Shown: positions 28,268 to 38,687, numbered from the stretch's first letter. The stretch: DNA of 42,836 nt from Sporisorium sorghi (GCA_023212695.1 JALCCG010000182.1:1-42836); one strand, 5' to 3'. Translations and numbers: made by a program. The notes: generated from the sequence alone by a model not told the origin.

Positions 28268-29557
28268 ATGATCGCTTTGGCAAGGACAGCTCTTCGCGCA
28301 CGCGGCGTCGCGTCGCCAGCCGCTGCAGCCACGACTCTGCGCCATGCTGTTCCTACGCTTCGATTCCAGTCGACCACCACTGCGACGCCGCTCTCGCACG
28401 ACCCCATGACAGGCGAAGCGACGGGCCTCAAGAACCTCGACGCCTCTGCACTCGTCGTGACCCGATCCAACGCCCCCCGAACCCCTCCACCCTCGCAAAG
28501 CCTCGTGTTCGGCGCCCACTTTAGCGACCACATGCTCTCGATCCCCTGGAACAGCGCCACAGGTTGGGACGCGCCCAAAATCCACCCCTATTCGCCACTC
28601 CAACTCGACCCGAGCGCCGTGATCTTCCACTACGCCCCCTCGCTCTTCGAAGGCATGAAGGCGTACAAGGACGTCAATGGAAAAATCCGCCTCTTCCGCC
28701 CGGACATGAACATGAAGCGCATGAACACGTCCGCGGGGCGCATTGCGCTGCCCACGTTCCAAGGCGAGCAGCTCATTGCGCTGATCAAGAAACTCGTGGC
28801 GCTCGATAAAGGCTGGATTCCATCGGAGCCGGGGCACTCGTTGTACATCCGTCCGGCGCTGATCGGGACCGAGGCGGCGCTCGGCGTGCATCCGACGAAG
28901 GATGCGCTGCTGTTCGTAATCTGCTCGCCCGTGGGACCGTACTACAAGACCGGGTTCAAGCCGGTCGCGCTCGAGGCGGACCCGAACAAGGTGCGTGCCT
29001 GGCCCGGCGGCACGGGCCAGTACAAGCTCGGCGGTAATTATGCGCCGGGGATTCTGCCGCAGTTGGAGGCCGCCGGGCGCGGGTACCAGCAGAACCTGTG
29101 GCTGTTTGGCGAGGATCACCTGCTCACTGAGGTGGGCACGATGAATTTGTTTGTTGCGTTGAAGAAGGGAGATGGCGTGGAGCTGGTGACGCCCCCGCTG
29201 AACGGTATGATCCTGCCAGGCGTCACGAGGGACTCGATCCTGCACATCGCAAAGGACCACGTCAGCGGCAAGTACCCCATCGACTCGCTCCCGGGCAACC
29301 TCACCGTCTCGGAACGCGAGATCAGCATCCACGAGGTGATCAAGGCCGAACAGTCAGGAGAGCTGCTCGAGATGTTCGGCGCCGGTACCGCTGCCGTGGT
29401 TAGCCCCGTGGATAGGGTCGGGTACAACGGCAAGGATATCCATATCCCTGCGGGCGACGGCATTGGGCCGATCGCCAAGGCGATGCTCGAGAGGATCACG
29501 GACATTCAGCTGGGTAAAGTGGAGCATGAGTGGAGCGTTGTTGTTGATGAGTTGTAG
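28268..29557 (+). CDS. Branched-chain amino-acid aminotransferase, mitochondrial
   Basis: Protein of 429 residues from the ATG at 28268; the upstream open extension lacks homology and starts at a GTG. It transfers amino groups between Leu/Ile/Val and 2-oxoglutarate, the last step of synthesis and first step of breakdown of these amino acids. It is a fold-type IV PLP enzyme. Seen are FGAHFSDHML, the YAPSLFEGMKAY segment, RPDMNMKRM, VRAWPGGTGQYKLGGNYAP with the PLP lysine K253, LTEVGTMNLF, and PPLNGMILPGVTRDSIL. The first about 33 residues are Arg/Ala-rich without acidic residues (MIALARTALRARG), consistent with a mitochondrial presequence as in yeast Bat1. The mammalian redox CXXC pair is not evident. 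The length is normal. The gene converges with the proteasome beta2 gene. Confidence 0.95.
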   Translation: MIALARTALRARGVASPAAAATTLRHAVPTLRFQSTTTATPLSHDPMTGEATGLKNLDASALVVTRSNAPRTPPPSQSLVFGAHFSDHMLSIPWNSATGWDAPKIHPYSPLQLDPSAVIFHYAPSLFEGMKAYKDVNGKIRLFRPDMNMKRMNTSAGRIALPTFQGEQLIALIKKLVALDKGWIPSEPGHSLYIRPALIGTEAALGVHPTKDALLFVICSPVGPYYKTGFKPVALEADPNKVRAWPGGTGQYKLGGNYAPGILPQLEAAGRGYQQNLWLFGEDHLLTEVGTMNLFVALKKGDGVELVTPPLNGMILPGVTRDSILHIAKDHVSGKYPIDSLPGNLTVSEREISIHEVIKAEQSGELLEMFGAGTAAVVSPVDRVGYNGKDIHIPAGDGIGPIAKAMLERITDIQLGKVEHEWSVVVDEL

Positions 29558-29755
29558 AATGGTTGTGGTCAATCAAACATTTGCTCAGTCGATCGATGGC
29601 GCGTTGTTTGTGCCGTGTGATGTGAATGAGCGAGGATGCGTTGTTCTCAGCACCCATTGGGCATCTTTCGAGTGCAGCTGAACAATCACACACATCAAAG
29701 GCAGCGCAAGAACAAACGTTGACATTGCAACCCGCTTTCTAGCAGCAGACAAAAC

Positions 29756-30631
29756 TTACGACGTGTCCATCCTCTCCTCTGCCGCGCCCGCCGGGACAGG
29801 TGCCTGCTTGCCAATCTCGAGCACGTCCTCCTTGGTGATCATGTCGTAGATCTGCTCCTTGGTCCACGCCGTCGTACCCCTGGGGAACTGGTACCGCTGT
29901 TCCTTCTGCACCCTCTCGTTGGGAGTCTCGTAGTTCCTCAAATACTCCGTCTTGCCCTTCTCGATCACGCACACGTCCACGTTACTTCCTGATCCCAAAT
30001 CGTTAAAAATACCGCTACTAATCGCAGCCGCCACGAGCTGGATCGCGGCCTCTCTGGTCATGTCCTTGACCCAACCGCTCTCGAACACCGCCATCGCCGC
30101 GAGCGAGCCGCTACCCATCGTCACGTACGGCAGCTTGTCCGTCGACCCGTGCGGCGCGACAGTGAACAGATGCGGTCCCGTACTGTCATACCCGCCCAGC
30201 ACCAGCGCAGCTCCAATGTGCCCCTGGTACTGGAACAAGCGCTGCTTGAGCATCGTCATCGCCGTCACCACACGCGCAGGCCGGCCCGTGTGCAGCTCGT
30301 GCAGCTGCATATTCGACGAAATCAACTGCGTGACGAATTCGGTATCCGCAGCAGTGCCCGCTCCGCAGCACCGAATGTTGTCCGAGATGTAGTGGATCTT
30401 CTCGCAGTTCTTGTCGGCTACAATGGGACCTTCGGTAGCGCGTGTGTCGGCTCCGAGGACGACACCGTCTTTGAAGATGCACCCGACAATGGTGGTGCCC
30501 GTGGAGGTGGCGGTGAAGCCACCAAGGCCCTGGGTGGAGAGGAAGTTGTTGCGGGAATAGTTGGAGAAGTCAAAGCCGGAGTTGGAGACGGTGCTGCCCG
30601 AGGGCAAGGCGGATGCGTAGGCGGCTGTCAT
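29756..30631 (-). CDS. PUP1: 20S proteasome subunit beta2 (trypsin-like)
   Basis: Protein of 291 residues from the ATG at 30631. An in-frame ATG at 30787 would add 52 unrelated residues and is not preferred. The 45-residue propeptide ends at G45, leaving the mature nucleophile T46 in STG/TTIVG, the beta2 signature. Counting from that Thr, D17 and K33 are both present ([19 protein letters not shown]). Further beta2 features are [44 protein letters not shown] and a long C-terminal arm ([16 protein letters not shown]), which in beta2 wraps around beta3. It forms part of the inner catalytic ring of the 20S core. It diverges from PAC2, a chaperone for assembly of the same particle, across a 417-nt shared promoter. 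Confidence 0.95.
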   Translation of the reverse strand: MTAAYASALPSGSTVSNSGFDFSNYSRNNFLSTQGLGGFTATSTGTTIVGCIFKDGVVLGADTRATEGPIVADKNCEKIHYISDNIRCCGAGTAADTEFVTQLISSNMQLHELHTGRPARVVTAMTMLKQRLFQYQGHIGAALVLGGYDSTGPHLFTVAPHGSTDKLPYVTMGSGSLAAMAVFESGWVKDMTREAAIQLVAAAISSGIFNDLGSGSNVDVCVIEKGKTEYLRNYETPNERVQKEQRYQFPRGTTAWTKEQIYDMITKEDVLEIGKQAPVPAGAAEERMDTS

Positions 30632-31048
30632 GGTGAAGCAGCGTCGAATCGCACTTGGCGAGAGGGCGATGAGGATTCGAGGGTAGTCAGAAGGCTTGGC
30701 GATGCGACGGAGTGATGGTGAGTGAAGGTGAGTAACGTCGTCGCGAGTCGATGGTGGTGGTGGTGGTGATAGATCGAGGTGGACCATGCGTTTGAGCGAG
30801 CGCGTCCACTCAGATGATCGAATCTCCCAAAATCCTCAGGCTGCGCAACCGCCTCTCTTTCCTCGTTACGCAGCCCTTCTCCATTTTCCACGCAATCCTC
30901 CTTCCAACACCAGCCGATCTAACAAATTGCAAAAAATTCCGCCTCTTCTCCTCCACACCGCCTTCTTCGAGCAAAAAGACCCTTAAACACGCACATCCTG
31001 ACAGCTGCTCCTCCTCCTCGCCATCATCACCATCCTCTCCACCAAACA
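30632..31048. promoter_or_regulatory. Shared divergent promoter, proteasome beta2 and PAC2
   Basis: 417 nt separate the ATG of proteasome beta2 (minus) from the ATG of the assembly chaperone PAC2 (plus). A small (GGT)n run lies near 30750. I do not see a clear copy of the ascomycete proteasome-associated control element. That it works as a bidirectional promoter is inferred from spacing and orientation. Confidence 0.5.
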
Positions 31049-31928
31049 ATGACGCAAACACCGTTCTACACGCCCCTCCCTACCAACTCCAAGACGGCGC
31101 CACCCTCACTGAAGGGCACAACGCTCGTACTCCCCGCAGTGTCGATCGGCTCAGTTGCGCAACTAGCAGTAGACCTGTTGCTGCACCACACTCAGCTCGG
31201 GCTTGTCAAAGTAGGACGCTTAGATCCGGCGTTCAGCTTCCCATTCGTTGGGCCCTCCGACTCTCTCGACGGTCAGGATGTGACGACCGCGCTCGAAGGT
31301 ACGTTTTTCTTTTCTACATCGACTTCGCGCTGTGGGGGTACCTCGCTGACAGTTGTGTTTTGTTACGACGACAGTGTATAGCAACGGGGCGGTGACGGTG
31401 GTGCAGCAGCGCGCGCCGGTGTACAAGTCGCTCGAGCGCGAGTATGTGGCTCGTTTGACACAGTGGATGGCGGAGTCGAGATTTGGGGAGGTGCTGTGGC
31501 TGACGAGCATCGACGCGGCGGCTCGCACGGATGCTGAGTTCGCCACGCCCGTGCTGTCGCTCTTTCCGTCAGCGTTGGGCGATGAGCCGGAGACAAAGCT
31601 GCTCGCGGCGCTGGCACGCGAGTTCCCCGCCTTCAACCCCGACGAGAGAGTGTCGGGGGTGCCGCATGTACCGGGGTCGTTGTTGACGCGCAAGCTCTTG
31701 CAGCACGTCTCAACGCAGGATGCTGAGCTCAAGCAGAGGCTTGGCGCGCTGCTGTACTTCACAGCAGAGGGCGACACGCGCCCGGACGCCCACGCCCTCG
31801 CCAACCTCGTCCTCCGCCTCCTTTCCAAACCCGACTCTACACGTCAAGAACCCACCTCAGAACTCACCGAGCCACCCTCGTGGTCGGCCCTATTCGGCCG
31901 CCCGCCCACCTCCGCTCTATACGCCTGA
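31049..31928 (+). CDS. Proteasome assembly chaperone 2 (PAC2/PSMG2), two exons
   Basis: Join of 31049-31298 and 31375-31928, 267 residues. PAC2 pairs with PAC1 to build the alpha ring of the 20S proteasome in the cytosol and nucleus. Exon 1 gives LKGTTLVLPAVSIGSVAQLAVDLLL and KVGRLDPAFSFPFVG, matching the start of PAC2, where a beta-strand and helix lead to the conserved G-x-L segment. The splice restores ALE-VYSNGAVTVVQQRAP across the junction. Exon 2 contains WMAESRFGEVLWLTS and the conserved GVPHVPGSLLTRKLL, which corresponds to the PAC2 loop of the form GxG-LTR. The frame of exon 1 continues only about 27 codons beyond the donor before a stop, so splicing is needed. The gene is head-to-head with proteasome beta2. 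It converges on the Ede1-like gene, with 61 nt between stop codons. Confidence 0.85.
31299..31374 (+). other. Intron of PAC2 (76 nt)
   Basis: The donor is GTACGT at 31299, the acceptor is GACGACAG ending at 31374, and a GCTGAC branch-point-like motif lies near 31345-31350. Removal joins phase-1 ends and creates a Val codon. An earlier AG at 31351-31352 would put exon 2 out of frame, so the later acceptor is chosen. Confidence 0.88.
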
Positions 31929-31989
31929 ACACACTCTTTGTAGCCAAACACTGTATATCATTCACAAAAACCCGTATCTACATTTGTTT

Positions 31990-34900
31990 TCAGGCCGACG
32001 CAAGCAGCCGCTCCAGCGCCTTCTCCGTGCGGTAATTGGACTTTTCCAGTGCCTGAATCACTTTCTCACGCGTGAAGCCCATGCCGCACAGCTGCTTCAC
32101 CGGCCCAGCGTCGTCCGGCAGAGCGCCCGTGTAGTCTTCCGCGTCCCCGATCGCGCTGCTGCCGCCACCGGTGCGGTTGGACGAGCGCGAGGGCACCGCT
32201 GGAGGCGCCTTGAATCCGGGCGGCGGTCCGGGTGGCGGAGCGTATGTTCCGTGCGGCACAGTCGGCGAGCTCACTCCACCAGCCGAGGTCGAAGTCGTAC
32301 TGGTGTTGAGAGTAGGAGGCGCAGTCGAGGTAGCAGCAGGAGCAGCGTTGCTGGCACTGCTGGACGAACCAGCCGGGTCAAAGGCGTCTTCGAAGCTGAC
32401 CCCGGAAGTCGTGTTGGATGCCGTGCCTCGCTCGCCGTGGCTGCCAGAACCGGCGACCGCACCAAGACCGGCTGCGGCACCCAGAGCGGGGATGGCAGCT
32501 GCGGCGCCTGTTGTCGACGAGGACGTGGGGGCAGCTGCAGAGCTCGAGGCGCCAGCGTGACCACTGTCAAAAGCAGCGTCGAAATCGTCAAACGCACTGT
32601 TGCCGACCGCAGAAGCAGGCGCACCACGGCTAGCACCCTCACCAGTAGCAGTGGCACCAGCACCAGCACCAGCGCCGGGAGCACTGAACGACGGCACAAA
32701 GTCGAAATCATTGTCGAATGCATCATCGAATCCAGCAGCTGCGCCGCTAGTGGTGGGAGCTGTTGCACCAAGTCCACCTGCGCCTGTCGCAGACGACAAA
32801 GGTACAGCCTCCGAGGGACCAAGATCCTCAAACGCCGAGTCGAAATCGTCAAAGTTGCTGCCGCTGCCGCTGTCGTTGGTCGTCTTGCGCTGCTGCCCAC
32901 CAAGGCTGGACGAGCCGGCGGCAGCGCCAAAGTCGTCCATGCCGAACGGGTTGGTGGCAGCGCTAGAGGTGGTAGCAGCAGCAGCAGCAGCGATACCGGC
33001 AGAGCTCGTCGGCTCGGCACCCAGCGACGTAGAGCCCGCAGCTGGAACAGCCGCCGAAGAGCAAGTCGACAGCGTCGTAGCGCTGCGGACAGGAGCAGGC
33101 GGAGGCGCACGGCGCGTCTTGGTAGACAACGTCGGGCTAGCAGAAGCCGCTTCAGCTGCAGTGCTCGACTCAGTGTCCGGCAACTTGGAGCCCTGCGAAG
33201 AGCCAATCAGCTGGCTGAGGGGCACATTGTCGTCCGCGGGCGAGTCGACGCCTGGCGTGGTATCGCCATGGCCGCGTTCGCCGAGCGTCAAGGCTCCAGC
33301 GCCAGCAGCCAGAGCGGCGACACCGATTCCACCCGCTGCAGCCGTGCCAGCACCGAGATGGCTGCTGCCGCCGCCTTCAGTCTTGTCAGTCTGCGCCGGC
33401 TCCGTTGTCGAAGTCGTCGCCTCGGGCACATCGCTCGAGATGGTGTCTTGGCGACTGATGGGCGCGATTGACGTGGTCGAGGCGGTGCGTCCTCCGATAT
33501 CTCCAATCGCAGTCGGGTCGACAGGAGCAGACGAGGCAGGCGCAGTGGCAGAGGTCACATCGCCCAGACCACCAGGAACCGTGTGATCTTCTTCGAGTCC
33601 TCGCTGCGCTCCGGTCGAAATGGGCTCGTCTGCGGCAGTCGAGCCCACCTCGGGGAATCGATCCGAGGCGCCTCCCACAGGCGTGTCGTAGCCTCTGGCC
33701 TTGTACCCATCGACCTCCTCGGGACCCTCATCGTCGTCGTCCGAGCTGTCGTCGTCCTCGTCTGCATCGGGCGCATGGGCCGTGGTGCTTTCCCCAGCAC
33801 CGCCGAAGGGTCCATCGACACTGGTGTCAGGTTCGACTTGCTTGCCCTTCTCTGCACTGTGCGATGGCTCGACAGCGTGAATGGCGCTTGCACCGAGCAC
33901 ACCCGCGCCCGCACCGACGCCGCCAGCTGCAGCCAGCTCGGCGGCGTGATGATCGACAGCAGCTGTTGGTTCCGCTGCGGACGACGGCTCGGCGGACGAA
34001 GTGGGCACAGCTGTAGCAGAGGCGCCAAAGTCGTCGCCGAAGTTGTCGTCAAAGTCGGTGGAGGTAGCCTGTGCATGCCCCGAAGTGGCGGTGGAAGCGA
34101 CAGCAGGCTCACCAGGAACTGCGAAGGCATCGTCGAATCCGAGACTCGAAGCGCCTTGTTGCGGCTGCGAATCAGCAAGCTGAACTCCGAATGGATCCGC
34201 CTCGCGGGACTGCGGCTGTGCGAACGCGTCATGTTCGGGCTGAGTGGACTGGGTGGCAGCGTGCGAACCATCGTCGTGATGCGTAGCTGCTGCGACGACT
34301 CCGCCCAGCACAGCACCGGCACCGGCACCAGCAGCGAGCGAAGTGCCGACGGATGGAGTGTGTGCTGCGTTGGGAGTGCCGGGCTGCGGCGAAGCACCAG
34401 CACCAGCGCCGGTACCGAAGCGGTCGAAGGGGTTGTAGCTGCGAACACTGGCTGATGGGCTCGTGACGGGCTCGACGGCAGCGCTGCGAGTAGCAGGAGC
34501 GACAGCCGCAGCTCCATGTTGATGATGAGCAGCAGCTTCCTCGTCGTCGCCCAGCTCGCCCCGCTGCACAGCTTCAATTTCGCTAGCGACCTTGTCCTGC
34601 TCACCTTCAGCGGTGGCAAGCTGCTTCTTGCTGATGGCGACCAAACCCTTCTGCTGCCTTGCGTCCTTGCGAAGCTTTTCGAGCTGCTCCTTGAGCGACT
34701 TGGTCTCGGCCTGCACGTCGTTCATGCGCTTCTTCATGTCGCGAACGTCCTCGCGGTCGCGCATGAGGGCTTGTTCGAGCTCGTCCTTTTCGGCCTTGAG
34801 TGCGCTGAGCTCGCTCTCTTCGCGGATGACGTCTTGACGCAGCGTCTGGAGCTCGGCGTTCTGCTTCTGGTTGCGCTCCTCGAGGTCCTTGACGAGCTTG

Positions 34901-36753
34901 GACTCGGTCTCGTGCTGACCTCGAACGGTAGCCAAGCGAGATTCGAGCTCGGCGATGGTGGAGGCGTTGGTGGCGACAGAGGATTCGAGGGTGCCTCGCT
35001 GCGACTGCAGGTCCGAAACGGCCTTTTCGGTGCTTTGCAGCTGGATCGATTTGTTGCCATACTCTGCGCCGTGGTCGCCGCTGCCAAAAGCAGCACCGGC
35101 AGCAGCACCAGCAGCAGCGGCGGGAGCAGCGGCAGCGAATGCGGTTCCTAGACGCGAGGTGGAGGCCGAGGGCGATGCGGCGCCAGTTGGAGATGCGATG
35201 CCAGGCGAGCGGAAGGCGGCGGCACTGCCAAAGCTTCCACCGGTAGCAGCGGGCGACAAGGCTGCTGCGATGGGCTGAGTGGGCTGAGCTGCAGCGGGCG
35301 CCGGCGCCGGCGCGCTTGTGGACTCTCCACCACCGAAAAAGTCGTCGTCAAAGGGTCCTGGAGCGGAGCGCTGAGCAGAGGCAGGGGCGGGAGCGGGGCT
35401 GGCGGTTCCAAAAGGCGTGCGCTGCGCGGCGGCGACCACGGGGGCTGCAGGGGATGGAGTGATGAAGGCAGACGAGGCCGAGATGGTGGGTGCGGGCGGA
35501 TCGTCGTCCATAAGCGAGAAGAGATCCTTCTGGGTATCGGACTGCTGCGGGTTGACGGCTGCGGGCAGGTCCATGCTTCGCATCGAGGGAGGGACCAGAC
35601 TCGAGGGCAGCTCCTGCGGCAATGGCTTACCGGCAAGCTGTCCGTTGATCAGATGCATAGCGACGGCAAACTCGTCCTTGGAAAGGGTGCCGCTCTGGGT
35701 GATGTCGGAAAGGTCCCAGACGTGAGCGAGGACGGCCTCGGTGAGCTTGCTCTGCATGAAGAAGGGGACGACGGCGGCGCCATCGAGCCTGCCCTGCTTG
35801 GACACATCGAGGCCGTCGAAGAACTGGTCTGCGCGGGCCTTTTCATCGGGTGTCACATCCCACGGTGCAGCAGCAGCAGCAGCAGGAGCGGGAGCGGCTT
35901 GGCGTGGTGACTGGAATGCAGAGGAGGCGGGGAAGGAAGAGCCGGTCAGCTGACGTGGGATCGCGGCGGACGAGCCAAAGCCAGAAGCAGACCCGCCCGT
36001 GTTCTGGGCGGCAAGAGGCGAGCTGGGGATGACACGCGAGCCAACACCACCGGAGCCCTTTGCTTGTTCGTAGAGACCCGGAGGAAGCGCGGCCGGGATG
36101 GAGTTGAGCGTGCCATTCATGGTGTTTTGAATGAAGTGCATGGCAATGATGAAATCCGTGAGATCGAGAGAGCCACGAGCCTGAGTGTCCGCCAGATTCC
36201 AAATGGCGCCGAGTTTATCGAAAGGAAGCTTGGACTTGACAAAGATCTCCTTGGCGCGATCGCCGTCGATGAGGCCGCCCACGGGTCCAGAGTTGGCAAA
36301 GATGCGGGTATAGCGTGCGCGATCCTCGGGCTTGATCTCGATGACGCCTGGCATGTTGGTGGGAGCAGCAGCTGACGATTGGGATCCAGTGAGTTGGGCA
36401 GTGAGCGGGAGGTTGACGCCTTCCATAGTCGGAGGAGGACCGGGGCGCTTGATGGAAGCTTCGGTGATGGTCTCGCCGCGTTGTGCATGGCCGATGAGAC
36501 GCAAGGCGATGCTGAAGGAAGGAGGGGTGAGGAAGCCGTTGTTGGCGCTATCGGCCATGGCCCAGATCTGGCCGAGGGTGGCAGGTGGAAGCTTGGACTT
36601 TGCGAAGAAGGAGACGGCGGCATCACCCGTGACAATGCCAGTGCGCTCGGGGTCTGCGAGGTTGAAGAGATGGGCAAAGGCGCTCCTCTCTACAGGGGAA
36701 AGGGCGATAGGAGGCGCTGCCGCTCCGGCGCCCGAGGGAGCTGGGCTCTGCAT
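31990..36753 (-). CDS. EDE1: Ede1/Eps15-type endocytic scaffold with three EH domains and UBA
   Basis: Protein of 1587 residues, ATG at 36753, no intron. Three EH domains bind NPF-type peptides: EH1 about 17-110 (AFAHLFNLADPERTG, LGQIWAMADSANNG), EH2 about 145-240 (RYTRIFAN, LGAIWNLADTQARGSLDL) and EH3 about 300-395 (QFFDGLDVSKQG, LAHVWDLSDITQSGTLS). A Pro/Ala-rich linker follows. A coiled coil lies at about 570-740 (heptads around LEQALMRDREDVRDMKKRM and LKEQLEKLRKDARQQKG). A long disordered tail contains repeated FDDxF and FDDFDxAF acidic-aromatic motifs. A C-terminal UBA domain (about 1545-1587, QLCGMGFTREKVIQALEKSNY) should bind ubiquitin. This order of EH-EH-EH, coiled coil and UBA is diagnostic of fungal Ede1, an early organiser of clathrin-mediated endocytic sites at the plasma membrane. 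Confidence 0.93.
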   Translation of the reverse strand: MQSPAPSGAGAAAPPIALSPVERSAFAHLFNLADPERTGIVTGDAAVSFFAKSKLPPATLGQIWAMADSANNGFLTPPSFSIALRLIGHAQRGETITEASIKRPGPPPTMEGVNLPLTAQLTGSQSSAAAPTNMPGVIEIKPEDRARYTRIFANSGPVGGLIDGDRAKEIFVKSKLPFDKLGAIWNLADTQARGSLDLTDFIIAMHFIQNTMNGTLNSIPAALPPGLYEQAKGSGGVGSRVIPSSPLAAQNTGGSASGFGSSAAIPRQLTGSSFPASSAFQSPRQAAPAPAAAAAAPWDVTPDEKARADQFFDGLDVSKQGRLDGAAVVPFFMQSKLTEAVLAHVWDLSDITQSGTLSKDEFAVAMHLINGQLAGKPLPQELPSSLVPPSMRSMDLPAAVNPQQSDTQKDLFSLMDDDPPAPTISASSAFITPSPAAPVVAAAQRTPFGTASPAPAPASAQRSAPGPFDDDFFGGGESTSAPAPAPAAAQPTQPIAAALSPAATGGSFGSAAAFRSPGIASPTGAASPSASTSRLGTAFAAAAPAAAAGAAAGAAFGSGDHGAEYGNKSIQLQSTEKAVSDLQSQRGTLESSVATNASTIAELESRLATVRGQHETESKLVKDLEERNQKQNAELQTLRQDVIREESELSALKAEKDELEQALMRDREDVRDMKKRMNDVQAETKSLKEQLEKLRKDARQQKGLVAISKKQLATAEGEQDKVASEIEAVQRGELGDDEEAAAHHQHGAAAVAPATRSAAVEPVTSPSASVRSYNPFDRFGTGAGAGASPQPGTPNAAHTPSVGTSLAAGAGAGAVLGGVVAAATHHDDGSHAATQSTQPEHDAFAQPQSREADPFGVQLADSQPQQGASSLGFDDAFAVPGEPAVASTATSGHAQATSTDFDDNFGDDFGASATAVPTSSAEPSSAAEPTAAVDHHAAELAAAGGVGAGAGVLGASAIHAVEPSHSAEKGKQVEPDTSVDGPFGGAGESTTAHAPDADEDDDSSDDDDEGPEEVDGYKARGYDTPVGGASDRFPEVGSTAADEPISTGAQRGLEEDHTVPGGLGDVTSATAPASSAPVDPTAIGDIGGRTASTTSIAPISRQDTISSDVPEATTSTTEPAQTDKTEGGGSSHLGAGTAAAGGIGVAALAAGAGALTLGERGHGDTTPGVDSPADDNVPLSQLIGSSQGSKLPDTESSTAAEAASASPTLSTKTRRAPPPAPVRSATTLSTCSSAAVPAAGSTSLGAEPTSSAGIAAAAAATTSSAATNPFGMDDFGAAAGSSSLGGQQRKTTNDSGSGSNFDDFDSAFEDLGPSEAVPLSSATGAGGLGATAPTTSGAAAGFDDAFDNDFDFVPSFSAPGAGAGAGATATGEGASRGAPASAVGNSAFDDFDAAFDSGHAGASSSAAAPTSSSTTGAAAAIPALGAAAGLGAVAGSGSHGERGTASNTTSGVSFEDAFDPAGSSSSASNAAPAATSTAPPTLNTSTTSTSAGGVSSPTVPHGTYAPPPGPPPGFKAPPAVPSRSSNRTGGGSSAIGDAEDYTGALPDDAGPVKQLCGMGFTREKVIQALEKSNYRTEKALERLLASA

Positions 36754-37560
36754 GGTGGTCAGCTGCTACTTGACGGTCGTACCAAGAGCAGGCCTAGAGA
36801 AGAGTGAGAGACTCCGGATGGATTGGTTCCAAGCAAGCGATCAAGACGTGAATTATGCTTCAAGGAGAGAAGGAGGACGGTACCAGGTGTGTGAGGGAGA
36901 GATGAAAAGGATGGTGGTGAAGAGCAAAAAAAAAGGCGGATGGGGCAGATTGTAATCAACTCGAGGAGAAAAGGCTGTGCGTGCGGCCGCGGATGCGCTT
37001 GTCTGGATGACGTTCCGAACCGAAACGAGACAAAGAAGGCACATCTCCACAGTGTCAGTGTCAGTGAGATGAATGAATGGATGGATGGCTCGTGCTCTTG
37101 TGCCGCCTCCTTTGCGATTTTCTCTCTCGTCTTTCGGTTTTCGGCACCGCCGATCCTTTTGCTGATGCGCTCGCTCGCTCTGCCGTCACCGATGCAGGTT
37201 TGGGTTTTTCTGGCGAGCCTCTAAATTTGTTAGATCGAAGAGCGACATGGTTCCAGCATCGCAGCTTGATCTCGCACGATGCTCGTCACGCCGGCCCAGT
37301 TCATGGCAGCGACCTCAATCTAGTCTCACGGGGAAGCAGCAATCAATGCAGTTGGAGCTCGCTGCTCAAGGGAGAATGGGGTCTATTGAATGGTGAGGCG
37401 GCCAAGGTTCAAGCAATCCCTCTGCTTGGCCAGCATGCTCTTGAGCTCCTGTACACGAGAGCGCATGCTTGCACATCGTCTGAAGCGGGCGGGCGCAAGT
37501 GAAAGCAATGCCATATCAGTTCATCACTCTATCCTACCACTTATCTTCGGTGTCGCTGAT
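36754..37560. other. Intergenic: EDE1 promoter and MED7 3' flank
   Basis: Both neighbours are on the minus strand. The left part should hold the EDE1 5' UTR and promoter and the right part the MED7 3' UTR. The plus-strand frame 36940-37224 has a random-looking translation and is not credible. An ATGGATGGATGG-like short repeat occurs near 37074-37088. Confidence 0.6.
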
Positions 37561-38421
37561 TTACTCTCTTATCAGCCGCGTCTCTTGCTGCCTCCTCTCC
37601 AACTGCATCTGCATGATGAGCTTGAGCGTCTCCTTGGCCTGCACGGGTCTCAGCTCGTTGATGAGGAATTGCATGTTGACCACCACATTCTGCATGTGCT
37701 TCAGCCGGTCTTTGGCTTCGGTCGACTGCGTCCAGAATCCTGGATTAGTCGCCATCTGTTGCTGCTGCTGTTCCGGAGTGAGGTTAGGGTCGGGTACAGC
37801 CGGCACCCAGACGTCGTACGGTTGTGCCGGTTTGAGCAAGTCGGCTGTGATTTCTCGATACGTTTGCAAGAGCGTCTGCAGCAGAGTGAGCAGCAGCTCT
37901 TTGCGGTTCGTCCCTTCGAGAGGGTAGAGGACGGGGATGCCGAGCTGTTCAAGTGTTGGTGCGACGTCAGGGATCGGCCAGAGCTGGCCAAACACAGTGT
38001 ATCCGCCGTCTTCCTCGATCCAGTCTACGCTCGGTGGCTCCAGATCTGCCTTCAAGTCAAAGTCTGGCAGGTCATCCGTTGTCGTGGCCACTTTGTTGTC
38101 TTCCATGGAGGCCATGTGGACGTCGTCGTCGTCGTCGCCTTGCTGCTGCTGTGCGTTGCTCCGTGATGAAGAGCTAAGCTGTCGAAGGATGTCATTCTGT
38201 CTCTCGATCCGTTGCGCCGTCGTCAGCTGCTCCCATGACGGTTCGTGATCTGCGAGCTTGTGAGCGTTGAGAAGCTCAAGATACCGCAAGTTGCGCTTGG
38301 TGAACTTCTTGTAGACCTGCGGTGGCGGTGGGAAGAACGAGGTGCTGATCTGGTTCGCGTTGGATGGCCCGGCTGCTGCGACACCATCTCCTGCGCCATT
38401 TTCACCACGTTCGCCGTTCAT
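37561..38421 (-). CDS. MED7: Mediator complex subunit MED7
   Basis: Protein of 286 residues from the ATG at 38421; the frame extends upstream only to a GTG. MED7 belongs to the middle module of Mediator, which links transcription factors to RNA polymerase II. The conserved N-terminal block is [15 protein letters not shown] followed by [11 protein letters not shown]-rich insert with a short polyaspartate run follows. The conserved second block is [21 protein letters not shown] with [13 protein letters not shown]. The helical C-terminus is [20 protein letters not shown], then [23 protein letters not shown] and a Gln/Arg-rich end. The C-terminal helices pair with MED21. The gene diverges from phosphoserine aminotransferase with 266 nt between the start codons. 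Confidence 0.93.
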   Translation of the reverse strand: MNGERGENGAGDGVAAAGPSNANQISTSFFPPPPQVYKKFTKRNLRYLELLNAHKLADHEPSWEQLTTAQRIERQNDILRQLSSSSRSNAQQQQGDDDDDVHMASMEDNKVATTTDDLPDFDLKADLEPPSVDWIEEDGGYTVFGQLWPIPDVAPTLEQLGIPVLYPLEGTNRKELLLTLLQTLLQTYREITADLLKPAQPYDVWVPAVPDPNLTPEQQQQQMATNPGFWTQSTEAKDRLKHMQNVVVNMQFLINELRPVQAKETLKLIMQMQLERRQQETRLIRE

Positions 38422-38687
38422 GATGGGTTCTTTGAGTAGCCTTCCTTTCGTATTGATACAGAGAGCAGGGCAACAAGGCTCGAGGTCGTTATGCAGCTTT
38501 GAGTTCCTTGACACCCGTGCGCTCTCTACTCCCGAGATCCGATCTTTGCATTTTGCAATTTCACGCCTTTCTTCCTGAATGCGCCGCGCCACTTCGAGTC
38601 ACGACCAACTCGATCCTTCCTGCTCCGCCCTCCTCCATCATAACCACCATCAACATACACACACCCGGAAGTTGTCGTTCATCCAAC
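38422..38687. promoter_or_regulatory. Shared divergent promoter, MED7 and SER1
   Basis: 266 nt separate the MED7 ATG (minus) from the phosphoserine aminotransferase ATG (plus), so both promoters must lie in or near this short space. I do not recognise a specific factor-binding site. Confidence 0.45.

Noticed and set aside
28250..29332. Minus-strand frame of 360 codons opposite BCAT
   Set aside because: It is an in-register antisense shadow of a clearly conserved aminotransferase gene.
30632..30787. Upstream in-frame ATG of proteasome beta2
   Set aside because: The ATG at 30631 already gives a 45-residue propeptide of normal length; the extension is Pro/Ser-rich leader sequence.
31720..33471. 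Plus-strand frame of 583 codons opposite the 3' end of EDE1
   Set aside because: It overlaps the end of PAC2 and the UBA-containing end of EDE1, and its translation is a Ser/Arg-rich shadow without motifs.
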